From the NCBI RefSeq assembly GCF_020404845.1, contig NZ_JAIOJZ010000038.1, positions 1 to 64,000 on the forward strand: DNA of 64,000 nucleotides, written 5' to 3'. Each line of letters begins with the position of its first letter. Position 1 is the first letter of the stretch. This DNA comes from Streptomyces hyderabadensis. Lineage in GTDB: Bacteria > Actinomycetota > Actinomycetes > Streptomycetales > Streptomycetaceae. Positions 16,746-24,483 of the stretch are shown here, in pieces. The notes beneath the pieces are model-generated. The model had not been told where the DNA came from. It made no database searches and saw only the letters and a list, made by a program, of their open reading frames with translations. The position numbers and the translations under genes were made by a program.

Positions 16746-17216
16746 GTGGCCCGCACCGAGTACTACGACGACCCGAATGCGCCCAAGCCGAACAGCATGG
16801 TCGTCGCCGCCTCCGCCGTCGTCGCGGACGACCACGGGCGCATCCTCCTCCAGCGCCGCCGCGACAACGACCTATGGGCCCTGCCCGGAGGCGGCATGGA
16901 CCTCACCGACTCCCTGCCAGGCACGGCCGTCCGCGAGGTCAAAGAGGAGACCGGCCTCGACGTGGAGATCACCGGCCTGGTCGGCACCTACACCGACCCG
17001 AAACACATCATCGCCTACGCCGACGGCGAGGTCCGGCGACAGTTCAACGTCTGCTTCACCGCCCGCATCACCGGCGGCCGGCCGGAGATTTCCGACGAGT
17101 CCACCGAGCTCCGGTTCGTGCCGCCGGACGAGATCGAGCAGTTGCCGATGCACCACACCCAACGACTCAGGCTCCAGCACTTCCTGGAACAGCGCGAGAA
17201 GCCGTACCTGGGCTGA
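16746..17216 (+). CDS. NUDIX hydrolase
   Basis: From GTG 16746 a 156-residue protein with a complete NUDIX box: GGGMDLTDSLPGTAVREVKE then ETGL, i.e. G-x5-E replaced by G-x5-D at the first acidic position but with R-E-x-x-E-E intact. The preceding LLQRRRDNDLWALPGG is the typical strand-loop. Such enzymes hydrolyse nucleoside diphosphate derivatives. The pair HTH-DUF5919 plus NUDIX is a common Streptomyces operon, and pSAM2 carries a NUDIX protein (Pif) for transfer immunity; a link to the AICE remnant is therefore possible but unproven. Confidence 0.82.
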   Translation: MARTEYYDDPNAPKPNSMVVAASAVVADDHGRILLQRRRDNDLWALPGGGMDLTDSLPGTAVREVKEETGLDVEITGLVGTYTDPKHIIAYADGEVRRQFNVCFTARITGGRPEISDESTELRFVPPDEIEQLPMHHTQRLRLQHFLEQREKPYLG

Positions 17217-17299
17217 ACCGTCTGACGGCAGTAGCGACGGCAACAACCCCGCACAATCACGGAGGTCCACGCACTTCACCGGACCAGCAAACCGCACTT

Positions 17300-17319
17300 G
17301 ACCTGCGAAAAAGCAGGTC
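17300..17319. repeat. Small hairpin
   Basis: GACCTGC and GCAGGTC pair perfectly around GAAAAA. A related sequence (TTTGACCTGCGGAAACGC) occurs at 203-220 near the other truncated gene. It may be the terminator of the NUDIX transcript or a scar shared by the two breakpoints. Confidence 0.4.
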
Positions 17320-17328
17320 GAAGGCTTC

Positions 17329-17678
17329 GTGCAGCACACGTACTATGTGCTGGCGGGCGAGACACCGGTACTCGTTCACAACTCAAACTGCCAGTTCTGG
17401 TCGCGGACCGACTACAACGGCCAGCGTATTTATCAGCGGGATGATCTGGTGAATCCGAGCTTTGTTGCCTGCGGACAAGTGCGGTCGGAGCAATCTCAAG
17501 AGAATGAAGCAGGGACTCGCCCCGATGGGCCCGGACGGCAAGCCGATGAACCTCCATCACATGCTCCAGACGCAGGACGGGCCGATTGCCGAGGTGACCA
17601 CTCGATGCACTTCGGGAACCCTTCAACGCCTGGAATTCACAGTACTGGAAGGACCGAGCGGCAGGATTTGATGAATGA
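17329..17678 (+). pseudogene. Polymorphic-toxin tail: Hint end plus LHH nuclease
   Basis: HTYYVLAGETPVLVHNSN is the hallmark end of Hint (intein-like) pretoxin domains, where the final V-H-N marks the cleavage site. After it a nuclease domain is spread over three frames: DYNGQRIYQRDDLVNPSF, then RMKQGLAPMGPDGKPMNLHH with MLQTQDGPIAEVT, then MHFGN and FNAWNSQYWKDRAAGFDE ending at the TGA 17676-17678. The N-L-H-H motif defines the LHH branch of HNH/endonuclease VII toxins. The large N-terminal delivery part is missing. It overlaps the immunity gene by ATGA. A dead cassette or an orphan replacement module. Confidence 0.75.
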
Positions 17679-18169
17679 TGAACGCTGTCGAGGCGAGTGA
17701 GCGACTGATCGAGCTGATTTGCGGGAATGATGACATCGCGAACCACGCCGACGGCTGTGACGCAGGTAGGATGGCCGCCGCCGAGAATGATCTGGGTTTG
17801 GCTTTCCCTCCCTCGTACCGCCGTCTGATCGAAGAGTTCGGAACCTGGGATATCGCTGGTGAAGAATTTCTTGGCGTATATCAGACGCCCGCCATGGGGT
17901 AGAAACTATTGGGCTCCGTAGCGGAAATCCTTGATGCTCGCAGTCTGTACGGAATACCATCCGATCTGATTGTTGCGATGTTTGACGGAATGGGTGGACT
18001 TGTTGTTCTCGATTCTTCTAAAGTGAATCAGGAAGGTGAGTATCCCGTCCTCGTTTGGAACCCCGGAGTTGTGGACCGCGAGAGCATGGGGAGGCTTGGG
18101 GATGATTTCGGGTCCTTCGTGTTCGCGCTGTGCCAGCGCGCTGTAACGCGCTGGCGAGAGTCCGACTGA
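17675..18169 (+). pseudogene. SMI1/KNR4-family immunity gene with in-frame amber stop
   Basis: The SUKH-type signature is clear: AAAENDLGLAFPPSYRRLIE then FGTWDIAGEEFLGVY in the first part, and SLYGIPSDLIVAMFDGMGGL with LDSSKVNQEGEYPVLVWNPG in the second. A single TAG at 17900-17902 splits them; the frame is the same on both sides, so a one-base substitution explains it. SMI1/KNR4 proteins neutralise nuclease toxins of contact-dependent systems, and this one begins within the stop of the LHH toxin tail. Read-through would give about 164 residues, the normal length. Confidence 0.78.
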
Positions 18170-18306
18170 AGCTGGGATTTCTTGTACCCCAACTACTCAC
18201 ACCCGTGAACAGCCTTGAGACCTGTGCTGGCCAGGCGGGAGCGGTTGAGGCCAGGTGTTGCGCTGACCGCTTGAGCTCACCAGAGCCATTGGACGGTTGG
18301 ACGTCG

Positions 18307-18753
18307 TCATGGGGTGCGAGCGTCGTGGTTCTCGCGGTTTGCGAGGACCTCGGTCATGTGTGTCTGCGCCCAGTTTCTGAGCCCGCGGGTCATGTGGTGG
18401 AGCGAGAGGCCGAGGTCGGTCAGCTCGTAGGAGACGGTGACAGGGACGGTCGGCGTCACGGTACGGGTGAGCAGACCATCGCGCTCCAGCGACCGTAGCG
18501 TCTGGGTCAGCATCTTCTGGCTGACCCCGGCCAAAAGACGAGCGATCTCGGAGTAACGCATCGCCTTCGGAGCGTCTGCGTGTGCTGCACCGGACTGGCC
18601 GGGGCTGCTGTCGCCGCCCAGCGCACACAGGATCAGGACGACCCACTTGTTCGAGATTCGGTCGAGCAGCTGCCGGCTGGGGCACCCTGCCAGGAACGCG
18701 TTGTACTCCACCTTGGCCTGAGCCCTCTTCTGGTCCGCCTTCATCGTCGTCAC
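18307..18753 (-). CDS. HxlR-family transcriptional regulator
   Basis: GTG 18753 is chosen for the AGAGG about 8 nt upstream; ATG 18744 is an alternative. The protein (about 148 residues) shows CPSRQLLDRISNKWVVLIL, RYSEIARLLAGVSQKMLTQT and LRSLERDGLLTRT, the HxlR winged-helix with its N-terminal cysteine (C-P at about residue 24), which in some members senses thiol or aldehyde stress. A 20-residue insert (GGDSSPGQSGAAHADAPK) between helices is unusual. It is divergent from the aldo-keto reductase gene with palindromes between them; it probably controls both. Confidence 0.87.
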   Translation of the reverse strand: MTTMKADQKRAQAKVEYNAFLAGCPSRQLLDRISNKWVVLILCALGGDSSPGQSGAAHADAPKAMRYSEIARLLAGVSQKMLTQTLRSLERDGLLTRTVTPTVPVTVSYELTDLGLSLHHMTRGLRNWAQTHMTEVLANRENHDARTP

Positions 18754-18784
18754 TGATCGCACCTCTCACCAATGGGTGGGTTAC

Positions 18785-18817
18785 GCACTTCCAAGTGCCT
18801 ACTTCCCGACAGGAAGT
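18785..18817. promoter_or_regulatory. Two palindromes in the HxlR/AKR intergenic region
   Basis: GCACTTCCAAGTGC (18785-18798) is a perfect 6-2-6 palindrome. ACTTCC-CGACA-GGAAGT (18801-18817) is a perfect 6-5-6 inverted repeat. They share the ACTTCC half site and lie midway between the two divergent starts, so they are good candidates for the HxlR operator. Confidence 0.65.
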
Positions 18818-18884
18818 TTCTCTCCAATGCTGATGCAGGGGGCCAGCAGGCGCCACCCCCAAGTGCACGACGAAAGGCAACAAG

Positions 18885-19757
18885 ATGAGCACACCCTCCC
18901 TCTCTCTTCCCGGCGGCACCTGGACTCTGGGTGACCTGACCGTCACCCGGTTCGGCTACGGCGCCATGCAACTGGCCGGCCCGTGGGTCATGGGGCCGCC
19001 CGCCGATCGCGAGGGTGCCCTGGCCGTGCTGCGTGAAGCGGTCGCCCTCGGTATCACGCACATCGACACCAGCGACGCCTACGGGCCGCGCGTCACCAAC
19101 GAGTTGATCCGCGAGGCACTGCACCCCTATCCCGAGTCGCTGCACATCGTGACCAAGGTGGGTGCGACCCGCGACGAACAGGGCGGCTGGCCCACAGCCC
19201 GCCGACCCGAAGATCTGCGCCGCCAGGTCCACGACAACCTCAAGTCCCTGCGCCTCGACGTACTCGACCTGGTCAACCTCCGACTCGGCGACGCCGAAGG
19301 CCCCCGGCCCGGCTCGCTCGCCGAGGCGTTCGAGACGCTCGTCGAACTCCAGCAGCAGGGCCTGATCCGCCACCTCGGGATCAGCAACGCCACCGAGGAG
19401 CAGGCCACCGAGGCACAGAGCATCGCGCCGATCGTGTGCGTGCAGAACATGTACAACCTCGCCCACCGCCACGACGACAAGCTCATCGACCGGCTCGCCA
19501 CCGAGGGCGTGGCGTACGTGCCCTTCTTCCCCCTCGGGGGCTTCACCCCGCTTCAGTCCTCGGCGCTCTCGGCGGTCGCCGCCCGACTGGAGGCGACACA
19601 GATGTCCGTCGCACTGGCCTGGCTGCTGCAGCGATCACCGAACATCCTGCTCATCCCCGGTACGTCGTCGACGGCACACCTGCGCCAGAACATCGCCGGC
19701 GCGGGACTCTCCCTCGCTCATGAGGACTTGACCGAGCTGGACGACATCAGCCGCTGA
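18885..19757 (+). CDS. Aldo/keto reductase family oxidoreductase
   Basis: A 290-residue (alpha/beta)8-barrel protein. The tetrad Asp and Tyr are in HIDTSDAYG (residues about 66-74) and the Lys in IVTKVG. The fourth position, normally His in L-I-H-W/R, is Asn here (VLDLVNLR), as in the YdbC-like subgroup. LHLGISNATEEQ-like RHLGISNATEEQ and the C-terminal LLIPGTSSTAHLRQN (NADPH 2'-phosphate binding) are typical. It reduces aldehydes or ketones with NADPH. It is divergent from an HxlR regulator, the usual pairing for aldehyde-responsive reductases. Confidence 0.88.
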   Translation: MSTPSLSLPGGTWTLGDLTVTRFGYGAMQLAGPWVMGPPADREGALAVLREAVALGITHIDTSDAYGPRVTNELIREALHPYPESLHIVTKVGATRDEQGGWPTARRPEDLRRQVHDNLKSLRLDVLDLVNLRLGDAEGPRPGSLAEAFETLVELQQQGLIRHLGISNATEEQATEAQSIAPIVCVQNMYNLAHRHDDKLIDRLATEGVAYVPFFPLGGFTPLQSSALSAVAARLEATQMSVALAWLLQRSPNILLIPGTSSTAHLRQNIAGAGLSLAHEDLTELDDISR

Positions 19758-19819
19758 ATGCCCCAGGGCTGACCGCCACTGGCGCTGTTCCCCCCCCGCA
19801 CCTGCTCGGGGTTCTGGCG

Positions 19820-21052
19820 TCAGTGGCCGTATGTCCGTTTCGTTGCGATCGCTGCCAGGGTGCCCAGGGTGAGGGAGACAGCCATCACGGCTGCCATGGG
19901 CGCGGGGCTCTGGGTGCCGAACAGCCCGACCACGGGCGAGGCGGCTGCACCGAGAAGGAACTGGCCGCCTCCGAGAAGTGCGGATGTGGCTCCGGGGGCG
20001 GCCCGGCCGCGACTTTGAGCGATGGTGATGACGGCGGGAAAGAAGAGGCCGAACGCGCTGATGGTGATCAGAAGGCACAGCCAGGTCAGAGGCATATTGC
20101 TGCCCGTAGTTGTCTGGAGGAGAAGCAGCGCCACTGCTCCCGCCGTAGCCAGGGCGCCGCTGATGACGAGGAGGGCTTCGGGAGACCGGTGCCTGGTCAG
20201 GTGCCCGTAGGCAAGGCTTCCGGCCATGTTGCCGAGGGCGTTCACGCCGTAGACCAGGCTGGAGAGGGCTGGGGAGAGGCGGTAGATGTCCTGGAAGACG
20301 AAGGTGGTGCCGGCGATGTAGGCGAAGACGGCGGCTCCGCCGCAGGCGAGGGCCAGCACCGGGGCGAGGACGGCGGGCTGCGCGGCCGTCCCCCCGATGG
20401 CGCGAAGGCTGGGCGCCAGGCCGCCGGTGAGGCGGGCCTCGGGTGGGTGGGACTCCGGGATCCAGCGCCATACGCCCGCAGCCAGGAGTACGCCCATCAG
20501 GGCGAGGACGACGAAGACGTAACGCCAGGGAACGAGGAGGAGCAGGGCGCCGCCGGCCAGCGGAGCCAGTACCGGGGCCATGGCGCCGATCGCTCCCAGG
20601 CGGGAGAACACCGTGGGGAGTTCGCGGTCGTCGAAGAGATCGGTGACGACAGCTCGGGAGACCACGATCCCGGCGGCCCCCGCGACGCCCTGTCCCACCC
20701 TCGCCGAGTTCAGCACAGCCACCGTGGGCGCCAGAGCGCACACGAGGGAGAAGCCGGCGAACACGACAGACCCGCCGATGAGGACGGGGCGGCGGCCGAC
20801 CGCGTCACTGAGCGGGCCGAGGGCGAGTTGCCCGGCGATGATGCCGACCAGGAAGCTGGTCAGGGACAGTTGCGCGCCGGAGGCGTCGGTTGCCAAGGAG
20901 CGTGCCAGGTCGGGCATCGCGGGTACGTACATGTCCGTGGCCAGGGGGCTTACGCCGCTCAGTCCGGCCAGCACCAGAAGCAGGCGAAGACGCTTCGGTG
21001 CGATGGCGTACGGGCTGGCTGCGTCGGGCGCGGCCGCGGAGCGGGTGGTCAC
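19820..21052 (-). CDS. MFS multidrug transporter, Bcr/CflA type
   Basis: A 410-residue transporter with 12 hydrophobic segments. SPLATDMYVPAMPDLARSL in the first helix is the Bcr/CflA (DHA1) signature, LGPLSDAVGRRPVLIGG is motif A, and GAAGIVVSRAVVTDLFD covers the fourth-helix arginine region. These pumps export drugs such as bicyclomycin, chloramphenicol or sulfonamides by proton antiport. The GTG start at 21052 overlaps the MarR stop (GTGA), so the regulator and pump are co-translated. Substrate unknown. Confidence 0.88.
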   Translation of the reverse strand: MTTRSAAAPDAASPYAIAPKRLRLLLVLAGLSGVSPLATDMYVPAMPDLARSLATDASGAQLSLTSFLVGIIAGQLALGPLSDAVGRRPVLIGGSVVFAGFSLVCALAPTVAVLNSARVGQGVAGAAGIVVSRAVVTDLFDDRELPTVFSRLGAIGAMAPVLAPLAGGALLLLVPWRYVFVVLALMGVLLAAGVWRWIPESHPPEARLTGGLAPSLRAIGGTAAQPAVLAPVLALACGGAAVFAYIAGTTFVFQDIYRLSPALSSLVYGVNALGNMAGSLAYGHLTRHRSPEALLVISGALATAGAVALLLLQTTTGSNMPLTWLCLLITISAFGLFFPAVITIAQSRGRAAPGATSALLGGGQFLLGAAASPVVGLFGTQSPAPMAAVMAVSLTLGTLAAIATKRTYGH

Positions 21053-21576
21053 AGTGCGGCGGCCGCCCCTTCTTCCGGACCAGGCGTTTGTGCTCGCCCG
21101 GTGGGCCTGTCCAAGGCCGTTTCTGCTGCGGCCACCTGTTCCAGCAGGCCCGCCGCGATCTGCAGTACGGCGCGCTCAGCGGGGGACAGGTGCTGGCGGA
21201 GTGCCGATGCCAGCCAGTGGTTGCCGTCCCTCACGTGCTCTCGCAGGGCCTCACGTCCTGCTTCGGTGATGGTGACGTTCTGGCGGCGGGCGTCGACGTC
21301 GCTGCGCGAGCGACGGATGCGGCCCTGCTCCTCCAGTTCGTTGAGCACGCGGGTCAGCGACTGTGTCTGCAGTCCTTCGATGGCGGCGAGTTCCGAGGGG
21401 GTCAGCGCCTCACCGTGCCGCAGGTTGGCCAGCACCGAGGCGGCCAAGCGTGACAGGGCACGGCTGCTTCCGGGCTGCTCGGCACGCAGTCGAGTCGCGA
21501 GCCTCGACACGCCCCACCGCAGTGCTTCGGCCAGATTCAGGTCGGCCTGTCGCTGCAGCTCAACATCGTCTTCCAT
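21049..21576 (-). CDS. MarR-family transcriptional regulator
   Basis: A 175-residue regulator: HGEALTPSELAAIEGLQTQS, LTRVLNELEEQGRIRRSRS and VDARRQNVTITEAGREAL are the recognition helix and wing. The N-terminal extension (about 40 residues) and the Ala-rich tail are longer than the family average. It heads a two-gene operon with the Bcr/CflA pump. A palindrome AAGCT-AC-AGCTT at 21584-21595 lies 8-19 bp upstream of the ATG at 21576 and may be its operator. Inducer probably a substrate of the pump. Confidence 0.87.
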   Translation of the reverse strand: MEDDVELQRQADLNLAEALRWGVSRLATRLRAEQPGSSRALSRLAASVLANLRHGEALTPSELAAIEGLQTQSLTRVLNELEEQGRIRRSRSDVDARRQNVTITEAGREALREHVRDGNHWLASALRQHLSPAERAVLQIAAGLLEQVAAAETALDRPTGRAQTPGPEEGAAAAL

Positions 21577-21859
21577 GGATACGAAGCTACAGCTTTGCTA
21601 CTCGACGTAGAAGTCGCACTTCCAGCCAAACATTGATAAGCATCAGCTTGGCATCTCGTGTTGCGGCGGGCCCTGTGCTGAGTTCGATGCCCTCGGCGTC
21701 CGGCCGCGCTCCTGCGACCGGGCGCAGCCACTCGGCGGGGCCGTGTCCGCCGCGCGCGGCCGCCGTGGCGATGCGCTCTGCCCGTCGGCGTCGGTGAACC
21801 GCTCCGTCATGGCCCGGGAGTCCCGGCTCGGACACCGGGGAGCAAGCAACTCGCCGGGT

Positions 21860-22036
21860 CGACGCGCTGCTGCAGCAGGTCCTGGCGGAGCCCGCCCGGG
21901 CAGCTTGGCGGAGCCCGTCTGCGCGGCGTGGCTGAGCGAGGAGGACCGGCACGGGCTGACCGCTGTGTCCTGGTCCAACGTCAACCCGTACGGCACCTTC
22001 CGTCTGGGCAAGGACAAGCGCCTCGACCTGGTGCCG
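21860..22036 (+). mobile_element. tnpA: Tn3-family transposase C-terminal fragment
   Basis: The plus strand gives VDALLQQVLAEPAR, a frame change, then LSEEDRHGLTAVSWSNVNPY and GTFRLGKDKRLDL. This is the C-terminal end of actinobacterial Tn3-type TnpA (N-P-Y-G-x-F-x-L-D-M-D). A near-duplicate GCGGAGCCCG at 21888 and 21905 marks the frame change. The catalytic E is upstream and missing. Compare the middle part of the same kind of protein on the minus strand at 24964-25436. Confidence 0.65.
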
Positions 22037-22186
22037 GCCGCTGTCGTGCCCCGCCCGCGCACCACCTCTCGATCCACCACAGAGCGCATCGCTGACCTCG
22101 CAGCCCCTCGGATGCAGGGGTTGCGCACCCTCCACCGGCAGCCGCCCCACCCGGCCCCACCCGCCGCAGCACGGCTGGCCAGTCGC

Positions 22187-23437
22187 TCAGCTGAGGCGAA
22201 CTGCTCCACTGCTGACCGGCAGCGACGCGAGCCGCCGGCGCAGGAAGCGGGCCTCGGGTGTGTCCTCGCCCACCAGCTGCAGCGCATCCTCGTACGCGGC
22301 CCTGGCCGCGTCGGTGCGGCCGACCCGGCGCAGGAAGTCCGCGCGGGCCGCCGGAAGCAGGTGGTAGCCGGCCAGCACGTCGGCGTCCAGCGCATCGAGC
22401 GCGTCGAGCCCGGCCGCGAAGCCGTCGCGGAAGCCCACCGCCACCGCCCGGTTGAGCGCCGCCACCGGGGAGGGCTGGGCGGCGAGCAGCGCGTCGTACA
22501 GCGGCACGATCGCATGCCAGGGCGTCGCCTGCGCGGACGGCGCGGACGCGTGGCAGGCCGCGATCCGCGCCTGCAGCCAGTACGGGCCCGGGGGACGGCC
22601 GGAGCGGGTCGCCCGGCGCAGTTCGCGGTGCGCCTCGGCGGTCAGCACCGGATCCCAACGGGCCCGGTCCTGCTCCTCCATGGACACCAGATCACCCGCC
22701 GCGTCGAACCGAGTGGCGCGTCGGGCCTGCTGGAACAGGATCAGCGCCAGCAGGCCGCGTGCCTCGTCGGCAGACGGCATCAGGTCGACCAGCAGCCGCA
22801 CCAGGCGCAGCGCCTCGTCCGCGAGGAGGCGTTCGAGCTGCCCGTAGCCGGCATTGAAGACGAGGTAGAGGACGGCCAGTACCCCGTCGGTGCGCTCGGC
22901 CAGCAACTCGGCCGGCGGCACCCGGTAGGGGATCGCGGCATGGCTGATCTTGCGCTTGGTGCGCAGCAGCCGCTGGGACATGGTGCTCTCGGAGACCAGG
23001 AAGGCGTCCGCGACCTGCGCGGTGCTGAGCCCGGCCACGGTCTTCAAGGTCAGCGCCACCCGGCCGTCCAGCGGCAGCGCCGGATGGCAGCAGGTGAAGA
23101 TCAGGCTCAGCCGGTCGTCGTAGTCCGCAGCGGTCTGCGCCGTCTCGTCCAGCAACGCCCGCTCGGCCAGCTTGGCCTGCTCCGTGCGGCGACGGCGCAG
23201 CACGTCGAGCGCCCGATTGCGGGCCGTGGTGGTCAGCCAGGCCGCGGGGGAGCGCGGCAGGCCGGCCTCGGGCCAGTGCCGCAGCGCCTTCTCCACCGCG
23301 TCCTGCACACAGTCCTCGGCCAGCTCCCAGTCGCCCGTCAGGCGGATGAGCGTCGCGACCATGCTGGCTCGCTCCGCGGCGACGGCCGAGGCCGCCGCCG
23401 CAGCCACCTTGGCCGTCGCCGCCGTCGCCGCCGTCAC
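22187..23437 (-). CDS. ECF42-type RNA polymerase sigma factor with DUF6596/TPR domain
   Basis: A 416-residue sigma factor. Region 2 is LTGDWELAEDCVQDAVEKAL to ARNRALDVLRRRR; region 4 is LSTAQVADAFLVSESTMSQRL. After residue 190 comes the long helical C-terminus AVLYLVFNAGYG, FQQARRATRFDAAGDLV, ALNRAVAV and FLRRVGRTDAARAAYEDAL, the DUF6596/TPR extension that defines ECF42-type factors and, in the literature, is needed for activity in place of an anti-sigma factor. GTG 23437 overlaps the stop of the DGPF gene, the standard ECF42 partner. An ECF-type promoter lies upstream of that pair. Confidence 0.9.
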   Translation of the reverse strand: MTAATAATAKVAAAAASAVAAERASMVATLIRLTGDWELAEDCVQDAVEKALRHWPEAGLPRSPAAWLTTTARNRALDVLRRRRTEQAKLAERALLDETAQTAADYDDRLSLIFTCCHPALPLDGRVALTLKTVAGLSTAQVADAFLVSESTMSQRLLRTKRKISHAAIPYRVPPAELLAERTDGVLAVLYLVFNAGYGQLERLLADEALRLVRLLVDLMPSADEARGLLALILFQQARRATRFDAAGDLVSMEEQDRARWDPVLTAEAHRELRRATRSGRPPGPYWLQARIAACHASAPSAQATPWHAIVPLYDALLAAQPSPVAALNRAVAVGFRDGFAAGLDALDALDADVLAGYHLLPAARADFLRRVGRTDAARAAYEDALQLVGEDTPEARFLRRRLASLPVSSGAVRLS

Positions 23438-23781
23438 GCCTGCTCGCCCGGCCAGAACGGCCGCAGTTCGAGCTTGCCGTCGCGGGCCATCGGGTGCCGC
23501 GCCGCGATCGCGATGGCCTCGTCCAGATCCTCACACTCCAGGATGTCGAACCCGCAGATCCACTCCTTGGACTCGGTGAACGGGCCGTCAGTGACAAGCA
23601 CCTGGCCGCGGCTGACGCGTACCCTCGTGGCGTCGCTGAGCGGCTGCAGCCGCTCCCCGACGATCCGCTTGCCGCGGCCGTCGACGTCGGCCACCCACTC
23701 CTCGATGGTCAGGCCGCCGGTCTCGGTCTCGGTCTCGGCCTCGGCATCCGGATCGGCGACGACGAACATCATGTACCTCAT
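23434..23781 (-). CDS. YciI-like DGPF-domain protein, ECF42 partner
   Basis: A 115-residue protein starting MRYMMFVVADPDAEAETETE; VTDGPFTESKEWICGFDILE contains the D-G-P-F motif that names the group, followed by E-A-I-A-I-A-A-R-H-P, the usual helix with His. The fold is a dimeric alpha+beta barrel. DGPF proteins accompany ECF42 sigma factors across actinobacteria; a catalytic role is suspected but not proven. A run of E-T repeats at residues 14-22 is unusual. The stop overlaps the sigma GTG, and a TGTCGG/CGTCGT promoter sits about 40-70 nt upstream. Confidence 0.9.
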   Translation of the reverse strand: MRYMMFVVADPDAEAETETETGGLTIEEWVADVDGRGKRIVGERLQPLSDATRVRVSRGQVLVTDGPFTESKEWICGFDILECEDLDEAIAIAARHPMARDGKLELRPFWPGEQA

Positions 23782-23820
23782 GCGCGGGGTTCCTCCCTGC
23801 TCAACGGTGTGCACGACCAT

Positions 23821-23850
23821 ACGACGAACGGGGCGGCCCCGGATCCGACA
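23821..23850 (-). promoter_or_regulatory. ECF42-type promoter of the DGPF-sigma operon
   Basis: On the minus strand TGTCGG (23850-23845) and CGTCGT (23826-23821) are separated by 18 nt. Published ECF42 targets use a TGTCGA-like -35 and a CGA/TC -10. The same two boxes with the same spacing and matching spacer bases recur at 24425-24454, before the DinB gene. It would place the transcription start about 30 nt before the DGPF ATG and implies autoregulation. Confidence 0.7.
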
Positions 23851-23881
23851 CTGCACCGGGCGCAATTCCAAGATCGTTGCC

Positions 23882-24373
23882 TCACTGCACCACCCACTGC
23901 CGGCCGTCCAGCAGCTCGCGCACCGCGTCGAGGTGCCCGGCGTGCACGGAGGTCTCCACCAGGACGTGCGCCACGACGGAGCGCACGTCGGGGAAGTCCG
24001 TCCCCCAGCGGGCCCAGACGGGGTCCGGCTGCTCGGGCGGCGCGTCCAGGTCCGTCGCCGCGAGGACGGCATCGGCACGGCGGATCTCCTCGCGGTAGCA
24101 CGCGAAGACCTCCTCGGCGCTCTCGTCCGCGCCGACGCGCCAGTCGCCGCCCTGCTCGGCCGGCAGGATGTCCCGCGGCTCGCCGCCCACCACACAGCGG
24201 AACCAGTACCGCTCGTCGGACAGCGTCAGATGCCTGACCAGCGCCAGGCAATTCCAGCCGGAAGGCAGCACCGGGCGGCGCAACTGCTCCTCCGTCAGCC
24301 CCTCCAGGACCCCCAGCACATGCCCGCGCTGCCCCGCCAGCAGCCCGAGCAGTACCTCGGCTTCCCGCCCCAT
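23882..24373 (-). CDS. DinB/DUF664 family protein (mycothiol-transferase-like fold)
   Basis: ATG 24373 (AAGGGG 8 nt upstream) gives 163 residues. LLGLLAGQRGHVLGVLEGLT and WNCLALVRHLTLSDERYWFR, and the C-terminal AHVLVETSVHAGHLDAVREL, contain the three widely spaced His that bind a divalent metal in the DinB four-helix bundle. Actinobacterial members are thought to use mycothiol for detoxification. It has an ECF42-like promoter identical in layout to that of the neighbouring sigma operon, so it probably belongs to that regulon. Confidence 0.82.
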   Translation of the reverse strand: MGREAEVLLGLLAGQRGHVLGVLEGLTEEQLRRPVLPSGWNCLALVRHLTLSDERYWFRCVVGGEPRDILPAEQGGDWRVGADESAEEVFACYREEIRRADAVLAATDLDAPPEQPDPVWARWGTDFPDVRSVVAHVLVETSVHAGHLDAVRELLDGRQWVVQ

Positions 24374-24424
24374 CCAGGACCCCTTCTGTCGCAACCCTCG
24401 ATCTTTCTGCCTCCAACTGTCCCT

Positions 24425-24454
24425 ACGACGAACGGGACAGCGCGGAATCCGACA
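24425..24454 (-). promoter_or_regulatory. ECF42-type promoter before the DinB gene
   Basis: TGTCGG (24454-24449) and CGTCGT (24430-24425) on the minus strand, 18 nt apart, plus a GGA(T/A)TCC and CCCGTTCGTCGTA context shared with the promoter at 23821-23850. The offset between the two copies is exactly 604 nt at every conserved position. The longer leader (about 45-50 nt) carries the ribosome site. Confidence 0.68.
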
Positions 24455-24483
24455 GCCGACGTTTCCCTGCCGTCGGAAAACGT

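Noticed and set aside
19823..21610. Long plus-strand open frame of 595 codons
   Set aside because: It lies opposite the Bcr/CflA transporter and MarR genes, whose motifs and overlapping GTGA are unambiguous.
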